Positions 36,601 through 44,053 of a stretch of 64,000 bases of DNA are shown in pieces. The stretch is taken from NCBI GenBank assembly GCA_035546535.1, contig DASZWQ010000024.1:1-64000 (forward strand), read 5' to 3'. The notes below the pieces were generated by a model. That model did no database searches, was not told the DNA's origin, and worked only from the letters and a program-made list of their open reading frames with translations. The translations under genes were made by a program, and so were the position numbers. Within the stretch, counting starts at the first letter, position 1. Every line of letters begins with the position of its first letter. This DNA comes from Pirellulales bacterium. Lineage in GTDB: Bacteria; Planctomycetota; Planctomycetia; Pirellulales; JACPPG01.

Positions 36601-36602
36601 AT
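30642..36602 (-). CDS. Giant surface protein: cyclophilin-like head, nine repeats, dockerin
   Basis: 1986 residues. The N-terminus has a basic segment and the planctomycete export motif CEPLEDRRLLTVTF (residues about 32-45). Residues about 95-280 resemble a peptidyl-prolyl isomerase of the cyclophilin type (FDTASFYRMETDPSFSLIQG then NPLTGQKTASTEIFVM), though catalytic residues look incomplete. After two Ig-like or cadherin-like segments come nine tandem repeats of about 125 residues (435-1557) with the pattern GNGT..VTITAPL..INATLAA, NGLSYTP and a GADTLT.TATD end. An Ig-like segment (1558-1660), two dockerin loops (GDVNRDGIVNVQDLALVSSS, DPNGDGIINAQDLATLSASW) and an Ala/Ser-rich tail close it. 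Likely a cell-surface protein. Confidence 0.88.
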   Translation of the reverse strand: MGILGFRKARVRKLRALFAPGSAGIAFRALRCEPLEDRRLLTVTFNQITGPETNSGYNIPSGKDLYVPLTASDPGQAITYTATTTNSSVTATVLTGNPELVLNVAGTDAQGHAFSGTLTFVLFQNLAPQTVQGIINDVNNGIFDTASFYRMETDPSFSLIQGGLLPPSNTNPTVTGPTLPNEYNVNVAFNSPGVLAMAASTNPLTGQKTASTEIFVMAPGVPLAQEPQFLNYGYTIFGQLLNDPSGVYSKIQHVPTTAQGQDLDYANTPVVITSATIINNDNQNAVLQIAEPAGFTGNATVTVTATGSDSSSKQQSFNVSVLPVSSGDSYLSLNPISNLTTQAGQSVQFTISATEAATLGSPTFSIGDQNPFGQAPYPAPQNVTVTVTPGANNTATVTLTPKAGFSGTLNLVAHADDRNSGLSDAQAFTLTVTGSMNVQVPGSQQVTANQSLAIPGVSITDAGLPAFANVTTTFSVAHGTITLPTNVAAGITAAQITGNGTSSVTITAPLAATNATLAATNGLVYAPTIGFAGADNLAIASSDSLGNTATASISLSVVTNFLISVPTSPLATPMNTSLAVSGLSLSDPSLPSGDTVTLSLSALHGTILLKTSVSGGVSAAQVTGNGTANVVVTATLAQINATLAAPAGIATVGGVTYSPAPGYSGADTVNLGATDQLGNSASNAFSIAIGALINAPSTIEAPSGIGIGVTGISLVDPSVSSAGAVTLRIAVGHGVLNVATNISGGVTNVSGNNSGLVTLTGTLAQLNTTLAALNGLRYRSNTGFHGPDTLSLLLDDQLQSTIAATITISVVGPLSVNLPASAYVRANSSTTVTGASIVDPGLPSTDNVTVVLSAAEGTIALSTAVTGGVTAGQVTGNSTGSVTVTATLSQINATLAAASGLTYTPLIGVIAIDSLTLAATDSAGNSDTEQATFSILGDLSVELARNQLPVTPGLPTPITGVTVSEFGLSDSSNVTVTLSVLHGTLNVATDVISGLNPAEITGNGTNNVTITAPLYQINNTQAASNGLSYTPDAGFVGRDFAFIQATDPVGNTATASINLGTGIFVTAPPFLQVIANSSQPIAGISIQNTDEPNQFYDVTITAPHGILALSTTVPGGATSNEIFGNGSSFVMFQGALDEINATLSAANGLSYTPFSGYIGSDEIDVSAENAGGETGSASIAVSVSPPLSIVAPLSPVPVGGGVTPLGGISLVEAVASPSANVVTTFSVEHGRLTLSTSVAGGITAAQILGNGTNLVTVLAPLSAINATLADAHGLSYAPLSGAAGPDQLSITAEDSLQNVASAIVQLSLAGPISFNNVPTSPILVAPQGDQLLSLGISDPGFPTGNNVTVTLSASHGTITVPLSMYGGLSADQVSGNGTSMVVVTAPLDAINTTLEDLDFSYQPANGYVGPDTVTVAANDGVGNIGNVSIAIIDVGPLTITVPTAPAHAVGGQTVAISGVSLSDPGLPAPYDVRLDISVQQGQILMAANIPGGVTADEVAFLGSHDIAITATLAQINATLAAANGLSYQAPPGFSGSDSLSLIASDPANFVRIGQIAAQVTSPPEIKDVAVDSTGWSQNFEQQLTFLNPLYGYSLPSGAAQLSPLPWSGLNEIRVQFNEPVNVQQGSLTLTGLNVAQYTITGFSYDAANYSAVWTLSKPIGADRVQIHLASTGLNAVTDLSGNPLDGDWTDGARAYPSGNGQAGGDFNFSFNVLPGDVNRDGIVNVQDLALVSSSWLASLQNGAFNGFPWIDPNGDGIINAQDLATLSASWTKGLPAQPAGTSVTMEMAAGSTPALSSGASQPADATASVAAAAVPSSAPAAPQPAVAAVSNVLDDFADSSHDNTGSSAAPVASQSPAGSPVLGTVQDGSGGATMLAAASMTASGRAASSGQLSSTSLAAVIGSSTTLSPAQTDSVSSLPGALAHSPAAAALDGANPDSSTSNAAWRDAAWDAALVEYAATAENLAPALASELATLLAAHHRKPPTR

Positions 36603-37018
36603 CTCTTGTCCCTTGAGAAATGAATCAGCAGAGGCATGAAGCCGCGTCGTTTAACAACGTGCGTGGCGGCGAAGAAATCGACGCGCGACATGCCTGCCCG
36701 CGCGCTGCTCGCGCCGGCCGGCTAAACGCCACGAAGCCCCCTGCCAAGGCTGCCGTGGCATGATCGAAGAACTCTGGCCCGGCCGCGAACCTCCTCACCG
36801 CCACTCGAAGAGCACCCCCATTTACGGGTGGCAGCGAGTGGAATGCAAGTGAAAAGTCTGTTTAGATACAAACGGAAGCGGCAGCCGGGTTTCGAGCATC
36901 ACTGTTAACGCGAATGACTCGGCTCCTGGAGTGGCCTCGTCCCTGTTGCGTTGGGCTGCAAAAGGGCTGTCACACGCTCCAGGGCCGCCGCGCCCGGCAT
37001 CCCACGCGCGATCCCAAA
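36603..37018. other. Intergenic region upstream of the giant gene
   Basis: 416 bp without a gene. It should carry the giant gene's promoter; the purine run CAAGGGACAAGAG precedes its ATG. No terminator with a T run is seen for the lectin gene. Confidence 0.4.
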
Positions 37019-38167
37019 TTAGCGCCGCCTCTGCCCGACGATAAATCCGACCAGACCCAAGAGCGCGACGGCTGTCATGGACCAAGTGCCGGGTTCAGGC
37101 ACCGACGACGAGTAGGCAACAATCTGGCCGTCAAAGGTCTGCGAGACGAAGAGACTGTCAATCGTGAAGTGTATGGGAATCGTCAATTTGTAGCCATTTC
37201 CATAGGGCTGCACGGTGCCTTGCAACGACGCTTGATTCACCGTCGTGGCCCCGGTCAGATTTAGGGACGACGTTGAACCTTGCGCGATATAGTCCAGTCG
37301 TCCTGCCAACGTGCTGAAGGAAAGCCCCGTGGCACTGAAGTTACCCTGCCCGTCGATGGGCATCACCGACGTGGCCGACTGGGAAAAATCGAGGTCGCGG
37401 TAAGCGCCATAAGCCGGTTGCCCGCTGAGAGTGGCAGCGTCGCCAAACTGAGCGGGAGTATTGCCGGGGATGAATGGGCCCGATTGGGGGACCGGCGCCA
37501 CGTGCCCGCCGGCAAACAACGTCAGTTGATTGGCAACCGAGAGGTCGGCGAACAAAGTTCCCTGCAATTGCGTCGTCAGCGAGCCGGGCAGTTGTTCTTG
37601 GATCGTCGTGCCCAAGGCCGTGCCCGACAGCGTAATCGAGCTCTCGGCAGGGCTGATGACGAATTGAGTCGCCGGTACGCTTCTTTCGACGACGCCATAG
37701 ACTGGTCCTACCCAGGGATACAGGGGCGTCGGACTATCAATGATGTCGTGCCACTTCGTAGCATTCTCGCCATTACCGAGATTGCCGCGGGCGATGAAGA
37801 CCCATCGCTCGGGACCGAGGTTGGGTTGGTTGAGTGCCGTGTCCCAATTCGTGTAAGTAACCGGTTCGCCGTCTGCCCAGGTAAAGTTGTTGTCGAAGTC
37901 GCTGTCGTTAAAACCGATCCATAGATTTCGCTGGCCTGCGCTGAACGTGTTAAAGAGCCAAGTGTTTTCGGCAGCGTTTCTGACCGTCGCCAGGTTGCCA
38001 CCCAGCGATTGTGCCTCGGCTTCTGACGCCGACCAGGTGTTAGCACTGAGAAGGTAGTAAACGTGGCCGTTGGCAGGATCGACGGTGGGGCCGCTAATGA
38101 CAGCGGCTGACGAGGAAGAAGCGCAGCACGCCATGAATGCAAGAACCGCGCGGAGTTTAGCGTTCAT
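37019..38167 (-). CDS. C-type lectin-like PEP-CTERM exported protein
   Basis: From ATG 38167 (GGAGGG seven bases before it) 382 residues. After the signal peptide (LRAVLAFMACCASSSSAA) lies a C-type lectin-like domain at about 30-160: GHVYYLLSANTWSASEAEAQ, LGGNLATVRNAAENTWLFNT, LWIGFNDSDFDNNFTWADGE and WHDII. Its calcium and sugar motif positions hold WADGEPVTYTNWD. A 200-residue beta domain follows and the end is VPEPGTWSMTAVALLGLVGF with QRRR, an exosortase signal. Ligand not predictable. Confidence 0.87.
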   Translation of the reverse strand: MNAKLRAVLAFMACCASSSSAAVISGPTVDPANGHVYYLLSANTWSASEAEAQSLGGNLATVRNAAENTWLFNTFSAGQRNLWIGFNDSDFDNNFTWADGEPVTYTNWDTALNQPNLGPERWVFIARGNLGNGENATKWHDIIDSPTPLYPWVGPVYGVVERSVPATQFVISPAESSITLSGTALGTTIQEQLPGSLTTQLQGTLFADLSVANQLTLFAGGHVAPVPQSGPFIPGNTPAQFGDAATLSGQPAYGAYRDLDFSQSATSVMPIDGQGNFSATGLSFSTLAGRLDYIAQGSTSSLNLTGATTVNQASLQGTVQPYGNGYKLTIPIHFTIDSLFVSQTFDGQIVAYSSSVPEPGTWSMTAVALLGLVGFIVGQRRR

Positions 38168-38394
38168 TAGACCCTCCTCTGGAACCAGTAATGTCTGGTG
38201 CATGCGCGCAGCGGCGCGGCACACAGGGACTTGTGAAAAAGAAAACTTGGCGATGTCGCAGCCCGGCGGGGCGCGTGATCATGCACAAGTTCGGGGCGAG
38301 CTCACTAGCGGGCTCCGAGATTACCGCTCATGCGGCCGATGACAAGTCACGGTATGTTAAGTTACCGACTGTCGGTCCGCAAGAAATCGATTGG

Positions 38395-38837
38395 TCAATA
38401 GGGCGGCGGATCGAGAACATTGATCGAAAAGCAGTGCGGGCCGGCCGGGTGGTTCCAGAAGACACGCGCATCGGCCTGACGCTCGCGCGAGAATGTTGCG
38501 CACAGCTCGTACGTCGTCTCGCCCGTTACCGTGAATTGGTACGGCTCGGCGGTTTCCGGGTCGAGCGGATTTAATCGTTGATCACGAGCACGCTCGGCCG
38601 CCTCGACCAGCGTCTTGGGTAGAGGTTCCTTGAGCGTTTTTTTTCTTTGTCGTTTTGATCGACGACCATCAACTGAATTTCTCGGGCGATGGTTCGCAGA
38701 TCGTCGAGGCGTTGCTCGTCAAAGCGTTCGAGCCGGCGCAAGGCAGGCGAACCGGCCAGCACGAATCCCCAGGTAATCGTCGCGGCCACGACCGCCGAAG
38801 CCAGAAGCGCAAAGCCGGCATGGAATCTGGTATTCAT
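38395..38837 (-). pseudogene. DUF5671 partner gene interrupted at an A8 run (frameshift)
   Basis: ATG 38837 overlaps the DUF5671 stop by ATGA. The frame reads through a membrane span (FALLASAVVAATITWGFVLA) to REIQLMVVDQNDKEKK, then stops within 24 codons (88 residues in all). One base back at the A8 run (38637-38644) another frame continues with matching codon use, TLKEPLPKTLVEAAERARDQ, then TVTGETTYELCATFSRERQA and FWNHPAGPHCFSINVLDP, to a TGA at 38395, giving 147 residues in total. This may be a sequencing error, a real indel, or slippage on the A-rich site. Confidence 0.75.
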
Positions 38838-39469
38838 CCCTCGGCCTTTCCTTCCGCGCGCAACGTCAGAGCCAAGTAAATGAACAAGGCGCCGACGACC
38901 ACGAGCAACGCCGCGACCTTGAGCAGGAACCGAACCGTCAGATCCCCCTCGACCACGTAGAACACGACCGTGATCACGTCGGCCATGATCGTGACAGCGC
39001 CGACGAACAGCGTCAGCGACGACAGCCATCGCCGCACGCCGCCTCGCGACTTTTCCGGCGAGTTGCGAATCTCTCCAAGCAGGTACCACCACACCAGCAA
39101 GTACAGCGGAAAGGAAGCAATCAACGTCGCCAGCGCGACGCGGATGCCCGAGAGAGCCGCCTCGATCATGTAGCTCGACGTTCTGGCGGCCGGGTCAGGG
39201 AAGGCAAATTCAATGTACGTGAACAGCAAGTAGATCAGGCTGATCGCCGAGGCATACATCGCCGTGAACACCAGCAGATGAAAGAAAGCGTCGCGGGCTG
39301 AGCCCACGCCTGCGGGTTCGGGAATCGGCGCGGCCAGCTCGCGGGTGGCCAGGGCCTGGGCGATCTCCTTTTCTTTCCAACCCGACGCGCGCAGCAGCAA
39401 AAACACCGTCGAAGCGTCCATGCCGCGCTGCCGCGCGAGATCGACGAACTGCCCTAGCTTATCCGCCAT
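38834..39469 (-). CDS. DUF5671 four-span membrane protein
   Basis: A 211-residue protein: a helical N-terminal region FVDLARQRGMDASTVFLLLR, ASGWKEKEIAQALATREL, then four membrane spans (about 62-83, 105-127, 145-168, 178-200). The spans match DUF5671 in layout. The N-terminal WKEKEIAQAL motif resembles the short soluble helix pair of this family. Its stop overlaps the start of the frameshifted gene by 4 nt, so they form one operon. Function unknown. Confidence 0.82.
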   Translation of the reverse strand: MADKLGQFVDLARQRGMDASTVFLLLRASGWKEKEIAQALATRELAAPIPEPAGVGSARDAFFHLLVFTAMYASAISLIYLLFTYIEFAFPDPAARTSSYMIEAALSGIRVALATLIASFPLYLLVWWYLLGEIRNSPEKSRGGVRRWLSSLTLFVGAVTIMADVITVVFYVVEGDLTVRFLLKVAALLVVVGALFIYLALTLRAEGKAEG

Positions 39470-39630
39470 AAAGGCTCTCGGCTGACACCGGCTACGGTGC
39501 GTCTACGCCACCACCGATCGATCGTGGTGCTCAGGGCGAAGTTACCCGATTTGAGGGAACGGTGTACAGCCTGGTCTCATCCGCAGGACAGCTCCCTTTT
39601 TTGGCGTTTTTTTGGGGGATTGACATGTTC

Positions 39631-39656
39631 CTGGCGGTGCCAGACACTATGGTGTC
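39631..39656. promoter_or_regulatory. Two adjoining small inverted repeats upstream of DUF1559-like gene
   Basis: CTGGC-GGT-GCCAG (39631-39643) runs directly into GACAC-TATG-GTGTC (39643-39656). A TTGACA-like hexamer begins at about 39619. No acceptable -10 at correct spacing is seen, so this is an operator candidate only. Confidence 0.35.
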
Positions 39657-39720
39657 CTGAGGGCTCCCAGGGCTCCCGCGCGAATCGGATGAGGCAGGTC
39701 TTTTTGAGGAGGCCGTTCCC

Positions 39721-40428
39721 ATGACGCTCCTTCATCGAAGGCGGTGCCCGGCGGCTTTCACGTTGGTCGAGTTGTTGGTGGCCATCGCTGTGATGGGAGT
39801 GCTGCTTGCGCTTCTTTTGCCGGCGGTGCAACAGGCGAGACAATCGGCCCGGCGCGTTACCTGCCTGTCGAACTTGCACGAGTGGTCGGTGGCGCTACAA
39901 CACTTTGTCGAGATTCACGACGGCTATTTGCCGCGTCGCGGTCAGGGCGTGCAGCAGACATCGCAACTAACGCGCCCCGATGACTGGTTCAACGCCCTGC
40001 CGACGTACATGGAGCAGCGTCCCTATAGCGAACTATGGCAGCAGGGCATTCAGCCGCGGCCTGAACAGGCCAGCGTTTGGAATTGTCCTGAAGCGCTCGA
40101 CACCGGACAAACGATTTTTTTCGCCTACGGCATGAATATGTGGTTGTCGACCTGGAATGCACCCCAGCCAGACAGCATCGAAAAGGTGGGGCCCACGTCG
40201 ACCATGGTCTTCATGGCGGACGGGCCCGGGCCGTATTGCTCGATTCTTCCCTCGAAGCAGCCGTACAGCCCCGTGGCGCGCCACGGGGGCTTGGTGAACA
40301 TTGCGTTTTTGGACGGGCACGTCACGAGCCTGTCCGGTGATCTGGTCGGCTGTGGCGTCGGTGATCCGCAATTGCCCGACGTGCGCTGGGTCGTCCCGGG
40401 CAGCGTTTGGACCGGCCCTCCGTACTAA
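39721..40428 (+). CDS. DUF1559-type prepilin-like protein, short
   Basis: A 235-residue protein, start ATG 39721 with GAGGAGG upstream. N-terminus [40 protein letters not shown] and a C-terminal H-X9-DG motif, [14 protein letters not shown]. It is shorter than the 300-380 residues of the other two copies here. The last codons and the stop lie inside a 20-bp tandem duplication. Confidence 0.88.
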   Translation: MTLLHRRRCPAAFTLVELLVAIAVMGVLLALLLPAVQQARQSARRVTCLSNLHEWSVALQHFVEIHDGYLPRRGQGVQQTSQLTRPDDWFNALPTYMEQRPYSELWQQGIQPRPEQASVWNCPEALDTGQTIFFAYGMNMWLSTWNAPQPDSIEKVGPTSTMVFMADGPGPYCSILPSKQPYSPVARHGGLVNIAFLDGHVTSLSGDLVGCGVGDPQLPDVRWVVPGSVWTGPPY

Positions 40429-40456
40429 CGGGACTACCTCCGTACTAACGGGACTA
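40417..40456 (+). repeat. Perfect 20-bp tandem duplication at a stop codon
   Basis: CCTCCGTACTAACGGGACTA occurs twice without a break. The first copy contains the final codons and TAA stop of the DUF1559-type gene; the second lies in the noncoding part. Confidence 0.9.
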
Positions 40457-40563
40457 ACCGGGCGTTTGTAAACCATCGAGAAAAGCCACTGCCTCTTTCC
40501 GGTATCCCCGCCCCTCTTAAGGCGCCGCTAATGACCGCTACCTAGCCACCAGGCGATGTGAGT

Positions 40564-40592
40564 ACACGATTGGTGTAACGCACGAATCGTGT
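40564..40592. promoter_or_regulatory. Inverted repeat ACACGATT-N13-AATCGTGT
   Basis: Perfect 8-bp arms, spacing between centres about two helical turns, 250 bp upstream of the tandem PEP-CTERM genes. A possible operator. The rest of the 386-bp stretch before 40843 has no gene. Confidence 0.45.
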
Positions 40593-40842
40593 CGCAGCGC
40601 AGCCCGCTAGGCTACGGCGTCCACGTTTTTGGGGTTTCTCCTTGCCGGCCATTGGTCCGGCATCTCCGCGCGGACTCCGTCGACGGCACAAATCTCGCTT
40701 CGATCAGTTCGATCGACCGCAGTGTGATCCGTGCGCTTGCGCTTCCATCACGCCCCGGCCCGGCAATCACAAAATCGATTTCGAATTCACCACGGAACCT
40801 TACACCACAAGAAGAATTGACCCAGTCAAGGGAGCTAAGCTA

Positions 40843-41670
40843 ATGCAACTTTGGAAACTAACCGTCGCCGTTTTGGGAATTTTTTGCCTGTCGACCTCGG
40901 CGCAGGCCGTGCAAACCATCATCGGCGGCGGCTCGGATTCGAACATCGCCACCGACGTCAAAGACAACACGATCTTTCAAAACAACGTCAATAACAGCGA
41001 TGGCGGCGGTCCTGGCATGTTTTCCGGCACCAACGGCGCCAGCTCGCCGCGTCGCGGGCTGATCGAGTTCAACGTCGCGGGCAACATTCCCGCGGGCTCC
41101 ACGATCACGAGTGTGCAGCTCGTTCTGTTCCTCGGCCAGGTTGCCGGCTCCGGCGGTGGCGGCGGCGGTGGCGGTGGAACCAGCATCGGACTGCACGACG
41201 TTTTGAAGGCATGGGGCGAAGGCACTGCCGGCTCGGGCAACACGAGCATCGGAGGCACGGGCCAAGGCTTTGCGGCCGGCACCGGTGACGCCACCTGGAA
41301 CGCGTCGGCCTTTCCCAGCACCCTGTGGACGAATCCAGGCGGCGACTTCGCCGCGGCTTCGAGTGCCACGATCGCGATCGGCACGACGCTGAATGCGGCC
41401 AACACCTGGGGCTCGACGGCCGCGATGGTGGCCGATGTGCAAAGCTGGTTGGATAATCCGTCCGGAAACTTTGGTTGGGAACTCGTCAACACCAATGAGA
41501 CCAGCCCGACGACGTTCAGCGCATTCTGGACCAAGGAAGCCGTTACGGCAGACCTGCGGCCGCAATTGATCGTGAATTACACGCCCGCGCCTGAGCCCTC
41601 GACCGTAGTGCTCCTGGTGGTTGGCTGCGTCGCCGCTGCAGCCTCGAAAGTGCGGAAGCGCTTTGCCTGA
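40843..41670 (+). CDS. PEP-CTERM exported protein (tandem copy 1)
   Basis: From ATG 40843 (AAGGGAG upstream) 275 residues. Signal peptide MQLWKLTVAVLGIFCLSTSA, then a beta-rich DNRLRE-like domain: DSNIATDVKDNTIFQNNVNN, RRGLIEFNVAGNIPAGSTIT, TSVQLVLFLGQVAGS and a run of nine Gly, GWELVNTNETSPTTFSAFWT. The C-terminal tail is PAPEPSTVVLLVVGCVAAAA then KVRKRFA. DNRLRE-type domains are carbohydrate-matrix stabilising modules in exported proteins. Strongly similar to the next gene, but with no dockerin. Confidence 0.87.
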   Translation: MQLWKLTVAVLGIFCLSTSAQAVQTIIGGGSDSNIATDVKDNTIFQNNVNNSDGGGPGMFSGTNGASSPRRGLIEFNVAGNIPAGSTITSVQLVLFLGQVAGSGGGGGGGGGTSIGLHDVLKAWGEGTAGSGNTSIGGTGQGFAAGTGDATWNASAFPSTLWTNPGGDFAAASSATIAIGTTLNAANTWGSTAAMVADVQSWLDNPSGNFGWELVNTNETSPTTFSAFWTKEAVTADLRPQLIVNYTPAPEPSTVVLLVVGCVAAAASKVRKRFA

Positions 41671-41767
41671 TTGATCGGTTGGTGGACGGCCGCCGGCAGT
41701 CAGGCGGCCGTCCAGTGATCGAAGCGTGCGTTGGTCGTTTGCGGAACAAGGTTGTAGGGAGTCCGTT

Positions 41768-42811
41768 GTGAACTGGTCCTTGCTGAGGAATGTCGCCGCA
41801 CTGGCGATCGCGCTTTCTGCTGCCAGCGTTGCCCAGGCGGCCGTCGCCGTGATCGGCGGCGCCAATGACGTCAATATCGATACAGATGTTCGCGATGCGA
41901 CCATTTTTGGGAACCCGCTCGACGTCAACAACAGCAACGGCGCCGGTCCAGGAATGTTCGCCGGCACCGACGGTAACGGGGCGACGTTGCGAGGATTGAT
42001 TCAGTTCGACATTGCTGACAATATTCCGGCCGGCGCCACGATTTTCGGAGTGCAATTGGATCTTTCACTCGGGAAGGTGGCCGGTTCAGGGGGCGGCGGG
42101 GGACCAGGCGCAGGCACGGCAACCTCAACCATTGGCCTGCATAAACTTTCCACCGCATGGGGAGAGGGAACGACCGGAGCAGGGCTCACCCAGATCGGCG
42201 GCACCGGTCAAGGCTTTCCGGCCGGCCCAGGCGATGCCACCTGGAATGGCCCGAGCTTCCCCAACACATCGTGGACGACGCCCGGCGGAGATTTTTCGCA
42301 AACCATCAGTGCTAGTGTGACGGTAGGAACGGTCGTCAACACCGTGTCCACTTGGACGTCGCCGACGATGACGGCCGACGTGCAAGGTTGGCTCAACAAC
42401 CCGTCGACCAATTTCGGTTGGGAATTGGTGAATTCCGACGAGACCGATACGCGAACGTTCCGCGCATTCTGGACGAAAGAAGCGGCGGACCCCACGACAC
42501 GCCCACAACTGGTCGTGACTTACGCCGCGCTTGCCGGAAACGTGAACGGTGATGGCATCGTCAATTCCCAAGACCTGGCCCTGATCTCCAGCGCCTGGTT
42601 GAACACAGGCGTAGGGGGGCCGGGCGATGCAAATTTTGATGGAATCGTCAATTCACAAGACATCGCCCTTGTTTCGTCGAACTGGCTGGCGACCTCGCAG
42701 CAGGGGGCTACGGTGCCGGAGCCCTCGACGATCGTCTTGAGCGTACTTTGCGCGCTAGCTTTCCTGCCAGCGCCCAGGCGATTTGCAAGTCGTCGACGGG
42801 CCGCATGGTGA
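41768..42811 (+). CDS. PEP-CTERM dockerin protein (tandem copy 2)
   Basis: From GTG 41768 (AGGGAG upstream), 347 residues; an in-frame ATG at 41726 lies before it but would extend the signal peptide. The body is paralogous to the previous gene (DVNIDTDVRDATIFGN, LRGLIQFDIADNIPAGATI, GWELVNSDETDTRTFRAFWT) and has a Gly-rich loop in the same place. After it comes a dockerin pair, NGDGIVNSQDLALISSAW and NFDGIVNSQDIALVSSNW, then VPEPSTIVLSVLCALAFLPA. The dockerin module appears to have been gained or lost after duplication. Confidence 0.88.
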   Translation: MNWSLLRNVAALAIALSAASVAQAAVAVIGGANDVNIDTDVRDATIFGNPLDVNNSNGAGPGMFAGTDGNGATLRGLIQFDIADNIPAGATIFGVQLDLSLGKVAGSGGGGGPGAGTATSTIGLHKLSTAWGEGTTGAGLTQIGGTGQGFPAGPGDATWNGPSFPNTSWTTPGGDFSQTISASVTVGTVVNTVSTWTSPTMTADVQGWLNNPSTNFGWELVNSDETDTRTFRAFWTKEAADPTTRPQLVVTYAALAGNVNGDGIVNSQDLALISSAWLNTGVGGPGDANFDGIVNSQDIALVSSNWLATSQQGATVPEPSTIVLSVLCALAFLPAPRRFASRRRAAW

Positions 42812-43096
42812 TGGGCAAGTGCGCGATGGTTTTTGTGACTTCAAGAGATTGAAGGCTTATTCACTTGATTCGCGCCCAGCGCGATCTGTAACATACTCCT
42901 TCTATCGTAACGGCCTGGCGCAAGAGCTGCCGGGTTATCAGGGGCGGAGCAAGCTACTGAGCCACATCTAACAGCGGGCAGTGGGTCGTCGATCGGTTTA
43001 TCGCGCCCAGGGCAAGCTTCTTGCGGCCAATTTGGCTGCGGCATCAGCTCGATCGAAGCATCGTGCCATTCATTTCCTTCCTACGGAGCAGAGAAT

Positions 43097-44011
43097 ATGC
43101 GGGCAGGTCCCATCGTTCTCATTTTGACGGCGCTCGTTGTTTCGAGGGCAAGCGGCGTCACTTACACCACGCTCGACAATCCCGCGGGAACGAGTACCAC
43201 ATTGACGGGAATCTCGGGCAACAACATCGTCGGCTTCTACGTCGACTCCTCCAACGTCAATCACGGCTTCCTCTACAACGGTTCCACCTTTACGCCGCTC
43301 GACGACCCACTGGCGGGAACCGGTGCGTCACAAGGCACGTTCGCCGAGGGCATCGACGGCAACAACATCGTTGGATATTACGTCGACTCCTCCAATGTTG
43401 ATCATGGCTTCCTCTACGACGGCTCAACCTACACCACGCTCGATGATCCCGCGGGTACCGGGACTCAGGCCTATGGCATCTCGGGGAACAAGATCGTGGG
43501 GGCTTCGAACGTCTCCAGCTTGTTCAGCGTGAGCGGGTTCCTCTTCGACGGCACGAATTATTCCCCCATCAACGACCCGCAGGGCCTCGAGGGAACGATC
43601 GCCTACGGCATCTCAGGCAGTACGATCGTCGGCTCGTTTCAGCCCTTTCAACGTGGATTCACGTACGACGGTTCGACGTACACGACGATTAACGGTCCCC
43701 CGTCGGCTGACTTGTCGCAGGCGCGCGGCATCTCGGGCGATAAAATCGTCGGCAGTTATTTAGACAATCCAACCGCCTTCGGATTTGTTTACGACGGTTC
43801 CCACTACACGAAGGTGGCCGACCCGCTCGCCACGGGCGATACGCAGGCTCTCGGCATCTTTGGGAATACGGTGGTTGGATTTTATGAGGTAGGAAACGTC
43901 GACCACGGCTTCATGGCAACGGTGCCCGAGCCGTCGACGGCTGCGCTCTTGATTCTCGGTGCGCTGGGCGTGGCCACCTTGATGCGTCGAAAGCCAAGAC
44001 CAATTATCTAG
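43097..44011 (+). CDS. HAF-repeat PEP-CTERM exported protein
   Basis: A 304-residue protein with a signal peptide (AGPIVLILTALVVSRASG) and about six repeats of some 40-47 residues in the pattern GISGNNIVGFYVDSSNVNHG then FLYDGSTYTTLDDPAGTGTQ, the HAF type of extracellular repeat that builds a small propeller. C-terminal tail VPEPSTAALLILGALGVATL with MRRKPRP, an exosortase signal. GGAG precedes the start. Confidence 0.88.
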   Translation: MRAGPIVLILTALVVSRASGVTYTTLDNPAGTSTTLTGISGNNIVGFYVDSSNVNHGFLYNGSTFTPLDDPLAGTGASQGTFAEGIDGNNIVGYYVDSSNVDHGFLYDGSTYTTLDDPAGTGTQAYGISGNKIVGASNVSSLFSVSGFLFDGTNYSPINDPQGLEGTIAYGISGSTIVGSFQPFQRGFTYDGSTYTTINGPPSADLSQARGISGDKIVGSYLDNPTAFGFVYDGSHYTKVADPLATGDTQALGIFGNTVVGFYEVGNVDHGFMATVPEPSTAALLILGALGVATLMRRKPRPII

Positions 44012-44053
44012 CCGCATAACCGGTCGCCATGAACCAGTTAACGGAGTGGAAAG

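Noticed and set aside
30642-36602. Regular repeats as possible CRISPR or satellite DNA
   Set aside because: The repeats are protein repeats of about 375 bp with diverged DNA, not short identical DNA repeats with spacers.
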